From an uncultured Alphaproteobacteria bacterium (lineage in GTDB: Bacteria > Pseudomonadota > Alphaproteobacteria > Caulobacterales > Caulobacteraceae): DNA of 64,000 nucleotides. The notes under the pieces were generated by a model. The model saw nothing but the letters and a program-made list of their open reading frames with translations, had not been told where the DNA came from and ran no database searches. The DNA lies in assembly GCA_937920085.1 (NCBI GenBank), contig CALETE010000059.1, positions 26,911 to 90,910 on the forward strand, written 5' to 3'. Position numbers and translations under genes: made by a program. Shown piece after piece: positions 17,651-25,532 of the stretch (the stretch's first letter is position 1; every line of letters starts with the position of its first letter).

Positions 17651-17884
17651 CTATTCCAGGTCGTCATCCGCGTCGCCGGCGTGGGGGTCATAGGAAATGA
17701 GGTCCCCTGGCTGGCAGTCTAACTCCCGACACAGGGCCGCCAGGGTCGAAAATCGAACAGCCCGGGCCTTGCCGGTTTTTAAGATCGACAGGTTGGCAAT
17801 GGTGACGCCCACCCGATCAGCGAGCTCTGTCAGCGACATGCGGCGCTTTAAGAGCATCCGGTCCAATTGAATCTGAATAGGCAT
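17651..17884 (-). CDS. XRE-family (Cro/CI-type) transcriptional regulator
   Basis: 77 residues made almost entirely of one helix-turn-helix domain. LLKRRMSLTELADRVGVTIANLSILKTGKARAVRFSTLAALCRELDCQPGDLI (about 11-63) has the usual Q/E-L-A-x-x-x-G-V turn and the YozG/YdaS-like layout. The acidic tail (GDADDDLE) is unusual. It starts two bases after the stop of the DUF2975 membrane protein gene and is almost certainly co-transcribed with it. Small XRE regulators next to DUF2975 membrane proteins form a recurrent pair of unknown role. Its DNA target is not known, and the palindromes flanking the island are candidates. Confidence 0.87.
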   Translation of the reverse strand: MPIQIQLDRMLLKRRMSLTELADRVGVTIANLSILKTGKARAVRFSTLAALCRELDCQPGDLISYDPHAGDADDDLE

Positions 17885-17886
17885 GG

Positions 17887-18426
17887 CTAGATGGTCAGCT
17901 CAGCTTCGCGCCGCAGTCTGGCACCTTCTCGGAATACCTCTGCCAGGACGAAAACCACAAGCACCGAGAACCAGGGTGTGGTCGACAGGGTCGGGCCGAC
18001 CCTCGTCCCCCCTGGGATCACCCAGAGGCTAAGCCCCCAAAGCGCGTATCGGATAAGCTCTAGCGCCGCCAAGGCCAGGCCAATAACCCTCAGCCGCGAC
18101 ACGTTCTCTGGCTGGAAAGGATCCCCGGCCATGAGGGTGGCGAAGATCCTGCGCAACCGACTGACGATGACAAGTATGCCCGCCAAGTAAAATGACACTG
18201 TGATCAGCAGGGCGATAATCGCAGGCCATTTCCGCACCAGCTTGTCGCCATTGAAGTTCATCGTGAAGCTGCCCAGGAGGTCAGGATCGAAGCTGAGGAG
18301 CAAGGCGCTAAGCGCGCCAAGACCTACGGCGCCAATCCCAATCCAAAGGGCCACATAAACGACGTCGAGGATAATTTTCAGGAGACTGGAAATCGAGCCG
18401 GGCCCGAGGGTGCGCATCAGCTGCAT
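17887..18426 (-). CDS. DUF2975-type integral membrane protein
   Basis: 179 residues from the ATG at 18426, which has GGGGAG nine bases upstream. An earlier TTG at 18432 would abut that site. Four hydrophobic segments are visible (about 20-45, 70-90, 115-130 and 145-165), with the cytoplasmic motif RLRRIFATLMAGDPFQPENVSRLRVIGL between the second and third, which is the hallmark region of DUF2975. Function is unknown. It is followed after two bases by the XRE regulator, suggesting that the membrane protein and the DNA-binding protein act together, possibly with the membrane protein controlling the regulator. A TTAA-N6-TTAA pair at 18479-18492 upstream is near but not equal to a CtrA site. Confidence 0.78.
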   Translation of the reverse strand: MQLMRTLGPGSISSLLKIILDVVYVALWIGIGAVGLGALSALLLSFDPDLLGSFTMNFNGDKLVRKWPAIIALLITVSFYLAGILVIVSRLRRIFATLMAGDPFQPENVSRLRVIGLALAALELIRYALWGLSLWVIPGGTRVGPTLSTTPWFSVLVVFVLAEVFREGARLRREAELTI

Positions 18427-18525
18427 GTCCAATCTCCCCTTGCGTGACGCCAGCTGCGAAATCCCCGAAGGCCTGGCTTTAACAGCCTTTAATCGGGTTT
18501 TGACTCAAGGCATTCCGGACTTGAT

Positions 18526-18633
18526 TTAGGCGATCAAGCTGTTGACGGCGACCGCCAAGGTGGGAACCGCAGCTAGAACGACCACAATGGCCATGGTCAC
18601 ACGATCCATCAGGGTCATAAAGGGACTAAACAT
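18526..18633 (-). CDS. Small single-pass membrane protein of 35 residues, unknown function
   Basis: ATG at 18633 with GGAGAG six bases upstream, ending in TAA at 18526. The product starts MFSPFMTLMDRVTMAIVV, and residues 13-34 form one hydrophobic helix with an NSLIA end, so a single membrane pass is likely. An in-frame ATG at 18687, three bases after GGAGG, would add 18 residues and place the upstream palindrome inside the coding part. The nearer start has better spacing. It would be the first gene of the island that continues with DUF2975, XRE and the other 35-residue ORF. No family recognised. Confidence 0.6.
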   Translation of the reverse strand: MFSPFMTLMDRVTMAIVVVLAAVPTLAVAVNSLIA

Positions 18634-18656
18634 GATATCTCTCCGTAGGTTAAAAA

Positions 18657-18671
18657 TGCTGCGATGCAGCA
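18657..18671. promoter_or_regulatory. Perfect 15-base palindrome matching CTGC-N3-GCAG, candidate PhaR-type operator
   Basis: TGCTGC-GAT-GCAGCA has perfect 6-base arms and contains an exact CTGC-N3-GCAG, the published consensus for alphaproteobacterial PhaR. It lies 24-38 bases upstream of the ATG of the small membrane protein, just downstream of a possible -10 box (TACAAT on the minus strand, 18675-18680). Regulation of the small ORF is likely. The identity of the regulator is inference. Confidence 0.55.
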
Positions 18672-18783
18672 ATTGTAGGGGAGACATATGCCTCCGATCG
18701 GGAGATTCAATAGCGACACATCGCTTTTCGATCCATAATATTATTGTTTCTCGATATTAAACTTCCGCAATGAAATTACAATT

Positions 18784-18796
18784 TTGCAATGCAGCA
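18784..18796. promoter_or_regulatory. TGC-rich half-palindrome upstream of rdgB
   Basis: TTGCAATGCAGCA differs by one base from CTGC-N3-GCAG and shares TGCAATGCA with the palindrome at 17555. It lies 46-58 bases before the rdgB ATG in an AT-rich stretch, so it could regulate rdgB or the divergent small gene. Weaker than the other two sites. Confidence 0.4.
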
Positions 18797-18841
18797 TTGG
18801 GCGGGACCCATTAGATTGGCATCTGACCTCTGGAGTTCGAC

Positions 18842-19441
18842 ATGTCTTTGATCCTGCAGCCCGGCACCCGAATCGTGGTGGCGACCCACAATCCAGGCAA
18901 GGCCCGCGAGTTGGCCGAAATCCTTGAAAATCGGTACGATCTGGTGACAGCAGGGGCCTTGGGCCTGCCAGAGCCCGAAGAGACGGAAACCACGTTTGAG
19001 GGCAATGCCCTCCTCAAGGCGCGGGCTGCGGCGCGGGCCAGCGGCCTCATTGCCCTCGCCGATGATTCAGGACTCTCCGTGAAAGCCCTCGGTGGTGCGC
19101 CCGGAATTTATTCGGCCCGATGGGCTGGCGAGACCAAGGATTTCCGTCTGGCCATGGCGAAGATCGAACAGGATTTGCATGCGGCGGGCGCTTCAGAGTC
19201 CAGCGCTTGGTTCACCTGTGCCCTCGCCGTGGCCTGGCCGGAGGGGCCAGCAGTGGTGGTCGAGGGCCGGCTAGACGGGGATATTGTCTTCCCGGCCCGC
19301 GGGGATCGTGGGTTTGGCTATGACCCGATCTTCGTTCCCAAGGGCGAAAGTCAAACCTTTGGGGAAATGGATCCCATTAAGAAGGACGCTATGAGCCACC
19401 GCGCCCTTGCCTTCGCCCAGCTTCGGGCCGCCATACTTTGA
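18842..19441 (+). CDS. rdgB: RdgB/HAM1 non-canonical purine NTP pyrophosphatase
   Basis: 199 residues, normal for the family. It hydrolyses ITP, dITP and XTP to the monophosphates, keeping deaminated purines out of DNA and RNA. The N-terminal VVATHNPGKARELAEIL is the nucleotide-binding signature. DDSGLSVKALGGAPGIYSARWAG and GFGYDPIFVP follow, both diagnostic, and the end has FGEMDPIKKDAMSHRALA. The stop overlaps the TTG start of hemW (TTGA), so the two are translationally coupled. Confidence 0.96.
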   Translation: MSLILQPGTRIVVATHNPGKARELAEILENRYDLVTAGALGLPEPEETETTFEGNALLKARAAARASGLIALADDSGLSVKALGGAPGIYSARWAGETKDFRLAMAKIEQDLHAAGASESSAWFTCALAVAWPEGPAVVVEGRLDGDIVFPARGDRGFGYDPIFVPKGESQTFGEMDPIKKDAMSHRALAFAQLRAAIL

Positions 19442-20586
19442 GCCCCGCCCTCGGCGTTTATATCCATTGGCCGTTCTGCGCGCGGATCTGTCCCTATTGC
19501 GACTTCAATGTTTACCGGCACCGGGGTCATGAAGATCTGAGTTTCGCGCTTAAAGCCGCCATTTTGCAAGACCTTAAGACCCAGGCGGCCAGCCTAGGGC
19601 CGAGAACCCTGGTATCGATATTTTTCGGGGGCGGAACGCCTTCCCTGATGGCTCCCGAATGGGTCGCCGAAATCATTGAGACTTGCAAAGGCCTGTGGCC
19701 AGGTGCGTCAAATCTAGAAGTCACCCTCGAGGCGAACCCCACCGACGGGCAGGCTGCGAAGTTTCAGGCGTTCCAGGGCGCGGGTATCAATCGCCTGTCC
19801 TTAGGCTTGCAGGCGCTCAATGATCAGGACTTGAAGCTCCTGGGTCGCGATCATACCGCAGCCGAGGGCCAGAGGGCGGCCCAGTTGGCCGCCAGTATCT
19901 TCCCCCGCCTCTCCATCGATCTGATCTATGCCCGACCAAACCAGACCGTAGGACTGTGGGTCGCTGAGCTTGACGCTGCCCTCGAGCTCGGCGCTCAGCA
20001 CATCTCGCCCTATCAGTTGACCATCGAGGCTGGGACCGCGTTTGAGCGTGCGGTCGGACGCGGACGTCTCATCCCCCCGGGGCCAGATCTCGCGGCAGAT
20101 CTCTATGAAGCCACCCAGGACAGCCTCTGTCAGGCTGGGTTTGAAGCCTATGAGGTCTCTAACCATGCCCGGGGAACAGATCATCAATCCCGGCACAATC
20201 TCGTCTATTGGCAGGGCGAAGATTATCTGGGGATTGGTCCGGGGGCCCATGGACGGATCACACGGGATGGCGCGCGACAGGCCACAATCGCAGCCCTCAC
20301 CCCCAAAGCCTATATTGAGCGTGTCGGTCTGACGGGCCTTGGGGTTGCGGAGACTGAAAGTCTCAGCCCGATTGCCATGGCCGAAGAGCGACTCCTGTCA
20401 GGTCTCCGAATTCTCCAAGGGGTCGCCTATTCTGACCTTGCCGCGCTCAACCTGCATCCCGACCACGATGAAGTCCGTGCCATGACCGAAGATGGCCTCC
20501 TCGTCGCCGATACAGCCCGGCTCCGGGCGACCCCGGCCGGTCGACTTGTGTTGAATTGGCTGACCGGTCGTCTCGCCCTTGCGTGA
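19438..20586 (+). CDS. hemW: Radical SAM heme chaperone HemW (formerly HemN-like)
   Basis: 382 residues. The radical SAM cluster site is C14-x3-C18-x2-C21 in HWPFCARICPYCDFNVY. The phenylalanine-containing CDF pattern, followed by VY rather than the CPYCxCY of true HemN, marks the HemW branch. FFGGGTPSL and EANP follow. HemW binds heme and is thought to deliver it to respiratory proteins. It is not an oxygen-independent coproporphyrinogen oxidase. The start is a TTG overlapping the rdgB stop. Genes for cytochrome c maturation lie elsewhere in the window (60.8-63.5 kb). Confidence 0.94.
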   Translation: MSPALGVYIHWPFCARICPYCDFNVYRHRGHEDLSFALKAAILQDLKTQAASLGPRTLVSIFFGGGTPSLMAPEWVAEIIETCKGLWPGASNLEVTLEANPTDGQAAKFQAFQGAGINRLSLGLQALNDQDLKLLGRDHTAAEGQRAAQLAASIFPRLSIDLIYARPNQTVGLWVAELDAALELGAQHISPYQLTIEAGTAFERAVGRGRLIPPGPDLAADLYEATQDSLCQAGFEAYEVSNHARGTDHQSRHNLVYWQGEDYLGIGPGAHGRITRDGARQATIAALTPKAYIERVGLTGLGVAETESLSPIAMAEERLLSGLRILQGVAYSDLAALNLHPDHDEVRAMTEDGLLVADTARLRATPAGRLVLNWLTGRLALA

Positions 20587-20613
20587 GCGCCCCGAACCGG
20601 CGATGCCTAGGTT

Positions 20614-21486
20614 ATGACGCGCCATCCGCCGCCCCCACAGCTTTCAGAAACCCCCTTGGAGCCCGGGCTCTATCTTGTGGCGACCCCAATCGGGAACCTG
20701 CGAGACATCACCCTACGCGCCCTCGATATCCTGTCGGCGGCGGACATGGTTCTGGCCGAAGATACGCGGGTCACCGCCAAGCTCATGAACGCCTATGGGT
20801 TGTCTAAGAAACTGGAACGCTATGACGAGCATGCCGCAGAGCGGGCAGCACCGAAGATTTTAAGGGCCCTGGCCGATGGGGCCCGGGTCGCCCTGGTGTC
20901 AGATGCGGGCACGCCCATGGTCTCTGATCCAGGTTTCCGGCTGGCCCGGGATGCCCTGGCCCAGGGGTCCAACGTGTTCCCAGCCCCAGGTGCTTCGGCG
21001 GTCCTTGCGGCCCTGGCTGTCGCTGGACTGCCAACGGACATGTTTATGTTTGCTGGTTTTCCCCCGCCCAAGAGCGCGGCCCGGAAGACTTTTTTCGAGT
21101 CTCTGGTCAATATCCCGGCGACCCTGGTGTTCTTTGAAGGGGCGAGCCGGGTCTCAGCCTGCTTGAAGGACATGGCTGACGTGTTCGGACCGCGAGATGC
21201 CGCCGTTGCGCGAGAACTGACCAAACTCTATGAAACCGTCCTGCGGGGTCCCCTTAACGACCTGGCCATCAATCCTGATTTCGAGGATCCCAAGGGCGAA
21301 TTCGTCATTCTTGTTGGGCCAGGGGTGGCGGCGATCGCCACCGCCGATCAAGTCGATCAGGCCCTGCGAGACGCCCTAGCGCGCCTTAGGCCAGCTGACG
21401 CCGCCGCTGAGGTGAGCAAGGCCTTCGGTTTGCCAAGACGCGAGCTTTATAACCGGGTCATGGCCCTTAGGGCGGAGGGCAGGTGA
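20614..21486 (+). CDS. rsmI: 16S rRNA (cytidine(1402)-2'-O)-methyltransferase RsmI
   Basis: 290 residues. It 2'-O-methylates C1402 of 16S rRNA in the decoding centre. The tetrapyrrole-methylase fold is recognised by GLYLVATPIGNLRDITLRAL (18-37), LAEDTR, LVSDAGTPMVSDPG and the SAM-binding PGASAVLAALAVAGLP. FEGASRVSACL and VARELTKLYET complete the signature. A short proline-rich N-terminal lead (RHPPPPQLSETP) is present. The stop overlaps the GTG start of yraN (GTGA), the classic rsmI-yraN pairing. Confidence 0.95.
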   Translation: MTRHPPPPQLSETPLEPGLYLVATPIGNLRDITLRALDILSAADMVLAEDTRVTAKLMNAYGLSKKLERYDEHAAERAAPKILRALADGARVALVSDAGTPMVSDPGFRLARDALAQGSNVFPAPGASAVLAALAVAGLPTDMFMFAGFPPPKSAARKTFFESLVNIPATLVFFEGASRVSACLKDMADVFGPRDAAVARELTKLYETVLRGPLNDLAINPDFEDPKGEFVILVGPGVAAIATADQVDQALRDALARLRPADAAAEVSKAFGLPRRELYNRVMALRAEGR

Positions 21487-21857
21487 GCCAGGCTCGCCGC
21501 CTTCGAGGGGCCGCCAGCCGTAAGGCGGGTCGCCAGGCCGAGGTCTTGGCGATGATATGGCTCATGCTCCGGGGCTACCGTATTCTGGGCTTCCGACTAA
21601 AGACACCCCAGGCTGAGATCGACATTCTGGCTCAGAAGGGACCGGTTCTCGCGGTGGTCGAAGTCAAGTCGAGGACAACGCCAATGGCCGCCTTGGAGGC
21701 TGTGGGCCAGGATCAAAGGGAGCGCTTGCGCCGGGCGGGTCGCGCCATTGCCACCCGTCGCCCGCAACTGGCAGATTGCGCCATCCGTCTCGACTTGATT
21801 GCCATGTCCCCAGGCCGGTTTCCCAACCACATTCAGGACGCATGGCGTGGGGGATAG
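21483..21857 (+). CDS. yraN: YraN family protein (UPF0102), predicted endonuclease-like
   Basis: 124 residues, GTG start overlapping the rsmI stop. The core of a PD-(D/E)xK nuclease fold is visible: E20, AEIDILA (44-50) and VVEVKSR (58-64). The pattern ending in RLDLIAM is also conserved in UPF0102. The biochemical function of the family is not settled. Its genomic linkage to rsmI is widespread. No signal peptide is present. Confidence 0.92.
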   Translation: MSQARRLRGAASRKAGRQAEVLAMIWLMLRGYRILGFRLKTPQAEIDILAQKGPVLAVVEVKSRTTPMAALEAVGQDQRERLRRAGRAIATRRPQLADCAIRLDLIAMSPGRFPNHIQDAWRGG

Positions 21858-21887
21858 GGCGCGCCCGCCAAAGCTTAGGGCAGGTTT

Positions 21888-21926
21888 GGTTCCGATAACC
21901 GGTTCCCACTGATGGGAACATGCTCT
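21888..21926 (-). repeat. Intergenic repeat copy A (39-base AGAGC...GGAACCGGTTA family)
   Basis: On the minus strand the element begins AGAGCATGTTCCC and contains GGGAACCGGTTATCGGAACC. It aligns without gaps to copies at 33051-33089 (29 of 39 identical by hand) and 40421-40459 (about 25 of 39). It includes a small hairpin GTTCCCA-CTGA-TGGGAAC (21902-21919). It sits between yraN and gshB. Related AGAGCAT...AACCGGTTT repeats are widespread in alphaproteobacterial intergenic DNA. Confidence 0.65.
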
Positions 21927-21979
21927 AGGGGCCATCCTGCTGTTATCTGCAAGACCGCAATCGCCTAGGAGCATGAACC

Positions 21980-22930
21980 ATGTCGCTAAAGGTCGCCATC
22001 CAGATGGATCCCTTGGAGACCATCCGCATTGCTGGAGACACCAGCTTTCTGATGATGCTCAACGCCCAGGCGCGGGGGCACAGCCTGTTTGTGTACACCC
22101 CCGAAAAGCTGGCTCTGGAGGATGGGCGTCTATTGGCCCGCGGCCGCGCCGTCACCGTGCAAGATGTCGAGGGCGATCACGCCAAGTTCGGCCCGTGGGA
22201 GGTTTGCGACCTCTCGGAGATGGATGTGGTCCTGCTACGTCAAGACCCCCCCTTCGATATGGCCTATATCACCTCGACCCATTTTCTGGACGCCATTCAT
22301 CCGAAGACCCTGGTGGTGAATAATCCGACGGAAGTCCGCAATGCGCCTGAAAAACTCTACGTAACGACCTTTGCTGGGGTGCAGCCTCCAACCCTGGTCA
22401 CCTCTGATATTGAAGCCATCTACGATTTTCGGGCCCGGCATGGCGATATCGTCCTAAAGCCCCTTTATGGCGGCGGCGGGTCTGGGGTGGCGCGGTTGCT
22501 AGCCGATGACCCAAACCTCGATGCCCTGTTGGACCTCCACAAAATGATTGGCCGTGAGCCGGTCATTGCTCAGAAATTTATCCCGGCGGTAGTCAAGGGC
22601 GATAAGCGCATTCTCCTGGTGGATGGCGAACCCGTAGGGGCGATTAATCGCGTGCCGAAGGCAGGTCAGATTCGCTCCAACCTCGCGGTCGGGGGCAGCG
22701 CCGTCGCCGTCGAGCTAACCTCCCGGGATCGGGAGCTCTGTGACATTATCGGCCCAGAATTGAAGCAAAGAGGCCTGATGTTCGTCGGCATTGACGTGAT
22801 TGGCGACTATCTCACTGAGATCAACGTCACCTCACCCACCGGAGCCAGAGCCTTGAAGGGCTTTACCGGGGTCGACGCCACCGAAATCATGTGGACCCGT
22901 ATTGAAGCCCTTAGGCAGCAGCGCGGGTGA
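21980..22930 (+). CDS. gshB: Glutathione synthetase
   Basis: 316 residues, ATP-grasp ligase joining gamma-glutamylcysteine and glycine. Conserved blocks: VAIQMDPLETIRIAGDTSFLMM at the N-terminus, DVVLLRQDPPFDMAYI, NNPTEVRNAPEKLY, the ATP-grasp loop LKPLYGGGGSGV, and FVGIDVIGDYLTEINVTSPTG at the C-terminus. The ATG at 21980 follows a GGAGC eight bases upstream. Its last 20 bases overlap the end of the convergent unknown gene (22911-24629). Confidence 0.97.
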   Translation: MSLKVAIQMDPLETIRIAGDTSFLMMLNAQARGHSLFVYTPEKLALEDGRLLARGRAVTVQDVEGDHAKFGPWEVCDLSEMDVVLLRQDPPFDMAYITSTHFLDAIHPKTLVVNNPTEVRNAPEKLYVTTFAGVQPPTLVTSDIEAIYDFRARHGDIVLKPLYGGGGSGVARLLADDPNLDALLDLHKMIGREPVIAQKFIPAVVKGDKRILLVDGEPVGAINRVPKAGQIRSNLAVGGSAVAVELTSRDRELCDIIGPELKQRGLMFVGIDVIGDYLTEINVTSPTGARALKGFTGVDATEIMWTRIEALRQQRG

Positions 22931-24629
22931 CCTGCTGGAGAAGTGTGCGAACCAGCGCCGTCTGATCAGGATTTTTGGCCAATTCAGACCTGAGATCGTC
23001 CTGGCGCGCGAGCTTTAGGGCTTCTGTCGCCGCTTTTTCAGAGACGGGCCCCAAAGGGGCGGCCTCGCCGATCGCCATTTCAAGCAAGAGGATCAAGCGC
23101 TGAACCGGTGATTTTTGCGCCCGCGCGAGTTGCTGAATAAGCTTTGCGTCTGCCTCAGTCTGCAGGGCAACCGCAGCAATCTTGGCCTGTATCGGCTTAG
23201 AGTCCTCTGGGGCCAAGCCGCATCGGGACAGGCTTCTATGAAGCTTGGCCAGGGATTTTAAACGGGCCCGTGGGGTTTCAGCACTAAATCTGAACTCATT
23301 TTCGAAGCGCATGCTCGCGACACCGGCTGCAAGGTATCTGGCCGCCTGCCGCTTATTTGCCGCCCCAATAACGTTCTCAACCAGGTAGATCATGCTCATG
23401 GCGTCATCGAAGGCGAAGCGGGATGGCTTGAGATAGCCCTCAATGAAATCCGCCGTGACCAGCATCCGAGATCGGAGGGTGAAGGCTTCCTGGATATCTT
23501 CTGGTAGGATGGAGTCTCTTGCACCGGCGGTAAGCGCCATGGCCAGAGCCCGGATAATTTCGATCTCGCCGGCAGGATCACCGGGCCTCAAGCGACGCGG
23601 CCCCACCAGTTCGGCCATCACATTCTTTGCGAGTGCTGTGCGCACTTGCAGGAAGTCTTCGGTCGCCAACCACTTGGCCAAATCGGCGCAAGTGGCGTTG
23701 AATTCCGGCATGGCTTTGGCCACCCGGGGCTCGATCTTCATCAAGCCTTCGACGTTCTTGTGGAAAGCCAGCCGGGTCATGATGGCCAGCCTCGCGCCGA
23801 GATCGTGGCCCGCGCCGAATAGGTCCTCTAAGCCCGTACGACTGGCCAGCTGTTCCGAAAGCGCTTGCTCAATTACGCCCAGGGCCAAGGCACGGGGAGG
23901 CCCCGCCGCAGGCGCTGAGCTTGCCAGGACAAGAAGTTTCTGGATTTTTTCCCGGCGGGATTTGGCCCGGGCCATGTCACTGGCGACAGCACAGCCGAGC
24001 AGATAGCTGCGCTCCGGGTGATGGCAAATCCGCTGGGCTGCGTCGGCAAGGGACTCGGTTGCGAGATTTGGAAAGGCCTTCTGACGGGCGTCCTTCATCA
24101 ACCGCTGAATGCTGCGATCCGCGAGGCTTTGAAAGCTGCGGACAAATTCATGGACCCCGGTCCCGCGGGCTTGGGCCTCTGGGACGGCTATTTTTTGAAC
24201 GGCGTGCTGGAGTTCGGTTCCGGAAGACTCAAGCAATTCTGCAAGATCGGCCCTGTGCAAGAGTTCGAAAGGCGTGACGCCATTGGCGCTCAGCCACCCC
24301 TCCAGCAACCGACCAATCCGGTCCCGGGCGTGGGCGGAATAGATGTCCTGAGGCGCCATACAAAGGGGCTCTATATGTTCCCGCGCCTTTTTTTTCTTAC
24401 CCGTCACTTGTTCCCCAAGAGTGAGGATCGTGATGGTCTGAAATTCCCGTGACTCGGAATTCAGGGTTTCCTTTGTAACCTTGACACCAATCGCTTTGCC
24501 CTGGGCCATCATGGTCTCTGCCGCAGTTACGGCTTGGCCACGATCTTCAACCGCCAGTTCTAATGCCCAGTCGTCGGTCCGCCCTTTTCGGACGTAGAGC
24601 TCATAATGAATTTGCGCTGACGACGACAT
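22911..24629 (-). CDS. Large protein of unknown function (572 residues)
   Basis: No recognised family. The ATG at 24629 has GAGGTG a few bases upstream. Residues 1-70 (IHYELYVRKGRTDDWALELAVEDRGQA... ending TITILTLGEQ) look like a small alpha/beta module. They are followed by a lysine-rich link (GKKKKAREHIEPLCM) and about 480 residues that appear almost wholly alpha-helical, with many Ala, Leu and Arg, suggesting helical repeats. No signal peptide, membrane segment, nucleotide-binding or catalytic motif stands out. It is convergent with gshB (20-base overlap) and divergent from chvI, with 195 bases between, so it might belong to the ChvG/ChvI envelope-stress context, but that is inference. Confidence 0.85.
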   Translation of the reverse strand: MSSSAQIHYELYVRKGRTDDWALELAVEDRGQAVTAAETMMAQGKAIGVKVTKETLNSESREFQTITILTLGEQVTGKKKKAREHIEPLCMAPQDIYSAHARDRIGRLLEGWLSANGVTPFELLHRADLAELLESSGTELQHAVQKIAVPEAQARGTGVHEFVRSFQSLADRSIQRLMKDARQKAFPNLATESLADAAQRICHHPERSYLLGCAVASDMARAKSRREKIQKLLVLASSAPAAGPPRALALGVIEQALSEQLASRTGLEDLFGAGHDLGARLAIMTRLAFHKNVEGLMKIEPRVAKAMPEFNATCADLAKWLATEDFLQVRTALAKNVMAELVGPRRLRPGDPAGEIEIIRALAMALTAGARDSILPEDIQEAFTLRSRMLVTADFIEGYLKPSRFAFDDAMSMIYLVENVIGAANKRQAARYLAAGVASMRFENEFRFSAETPRARLKSLAKLHRSLSRCGLAPEDSKPIQAKIAAVALQTEADAKLIQQLARAQKSPVQRLILLLEMAIGEAAPLGPVSEKAATEALKLARQDDLRSELAKNPDQTALVRTLLQQVTRAAA

Positions 24630-24824
24630 AGAACACCTCAGTTGGGTTCCACTTTGGTCTAATAAGCTTAAAGTCTGATTGATCTTGATTTTTTCGTCAG
24701 GAGAGGCCGAGTTGTCCCTTGCCTAGATCGCGCCCTATTGAGGCCACGGTGTGGTCGGACTCATTAGGCAAGAGGCGCTATCCTGGGTATTTGCGGGACG
24801 ATTTTAGGGAACTGAAAGCAGACC

Positions 24825-25532
24825 ATGGCCAAGATCACCCTAGTCGATGACGACGAGAACATCGTGACCTCCGTCAGCCTCGCCCTCGAGAGCCACGGTC
24901 ATGTGGTCAAGGCCTATCATGATGGGGCAAGCGGCCTGGCGGCACTGGAAAGTGATCCGGCGGATCTTGCCATTCTTGATGTGAAAATGCCCCGCATGGA
25001 CGGTATGGAGGTCTTACGCCGGCTGCGCCGCACCTCGGACATGCCCGTAATTATTCTAACGTCCAAGGACGAGGAAATTGATGAAATCCTCGGCTTCAAC
25101 CTCGGTGCCGACGATTATATGCACAAGCCCTTCAGCCAAAGATTGCTGATTGAACGGGTCAAGGCCCTGCTGAGGCGCTCGGGTGCCGATGGCGAGGAGG
25201 CACCACCTCCGACCGGCGATCCAGCCTCTCGCGCCCTCCAGCGCGGCAAACTTACCTTGGATTCAGCGCGGCACGACTGCCTTTGGGAGGGCAAGCCGGT
25301 CAAGCTGACCGTCACAGAATTTCTACTTCTGCAATCTCTGGCTCAGCGGCCAGGGTTTGTAAAAAGCCGGGATAACCTGATGGATGCGGCTTACGACGAT
25401 CAAGTCTATGTGGACGACCGCACCATAGACAGCCACATTAAGCGGATGCGTAAAAAGTTCCGGGAAGTGGCTCCCGAGTTCGATGCGATCGAAACCCTTT
25501 ATGGCGTCGGATATCGATACCGCGAATCCTGA
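24825..25532 (+). CDS. chvI: Response regulator ChvI (OmpR family)
   Basis: 235 residues. The receiver domain has the acidic pair D8-D9, phosphoacceptor D52 in LAILDVKMPRMDG, T79 in LTSKD and K81. A winged-helix DNA-binding domain occupies about 140-233 (TVTEFLLLQSLAQRPGFVKSRDNLMDAAY, SHIKRMRKKF and YGVGYRY). Length and sequence pattern match ChvI/ExoR-pathway regulators of alphaproteobacteria, which answer acid and cell-envelope stress. The histidine kinase gene overlaps its 3' end, and HprK, EIIA and HPr follow, the arrangement seen in Caulobacter and Rhizobiales. Confidence 0.93.
   Translation: MAKITLVDDDENIVTSVSLALESHGHVVKAYHDGASGLAALESDPADLAILDVKMPRMDGMEVLRRLRRTSDMPVIILTSKDEEIDEILGFNLGADDYMHKPFSQRLLIERVKALLRRSGADGEEAPPPTGDPASRALQRGKLTLDSARHDCLWEGKPVKLTVTEFLLLQSLAQRPGFVKSRDNLMDAAYDDQVYVDDRTIDSHIKRMRKKFREVAPEFDAIETLYGVGYRYRES

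Noticed and set aside
17651..18426. Toxin-antitoxin module made of the XRE and DUF2975 genes
   Set aside because: DUF2975 proteins are multi-pass membrane proteins with no known toxin activity, and the pair is a recurrent regulator/membrane combination rather than a typical toxin-antitoxin arrangement.
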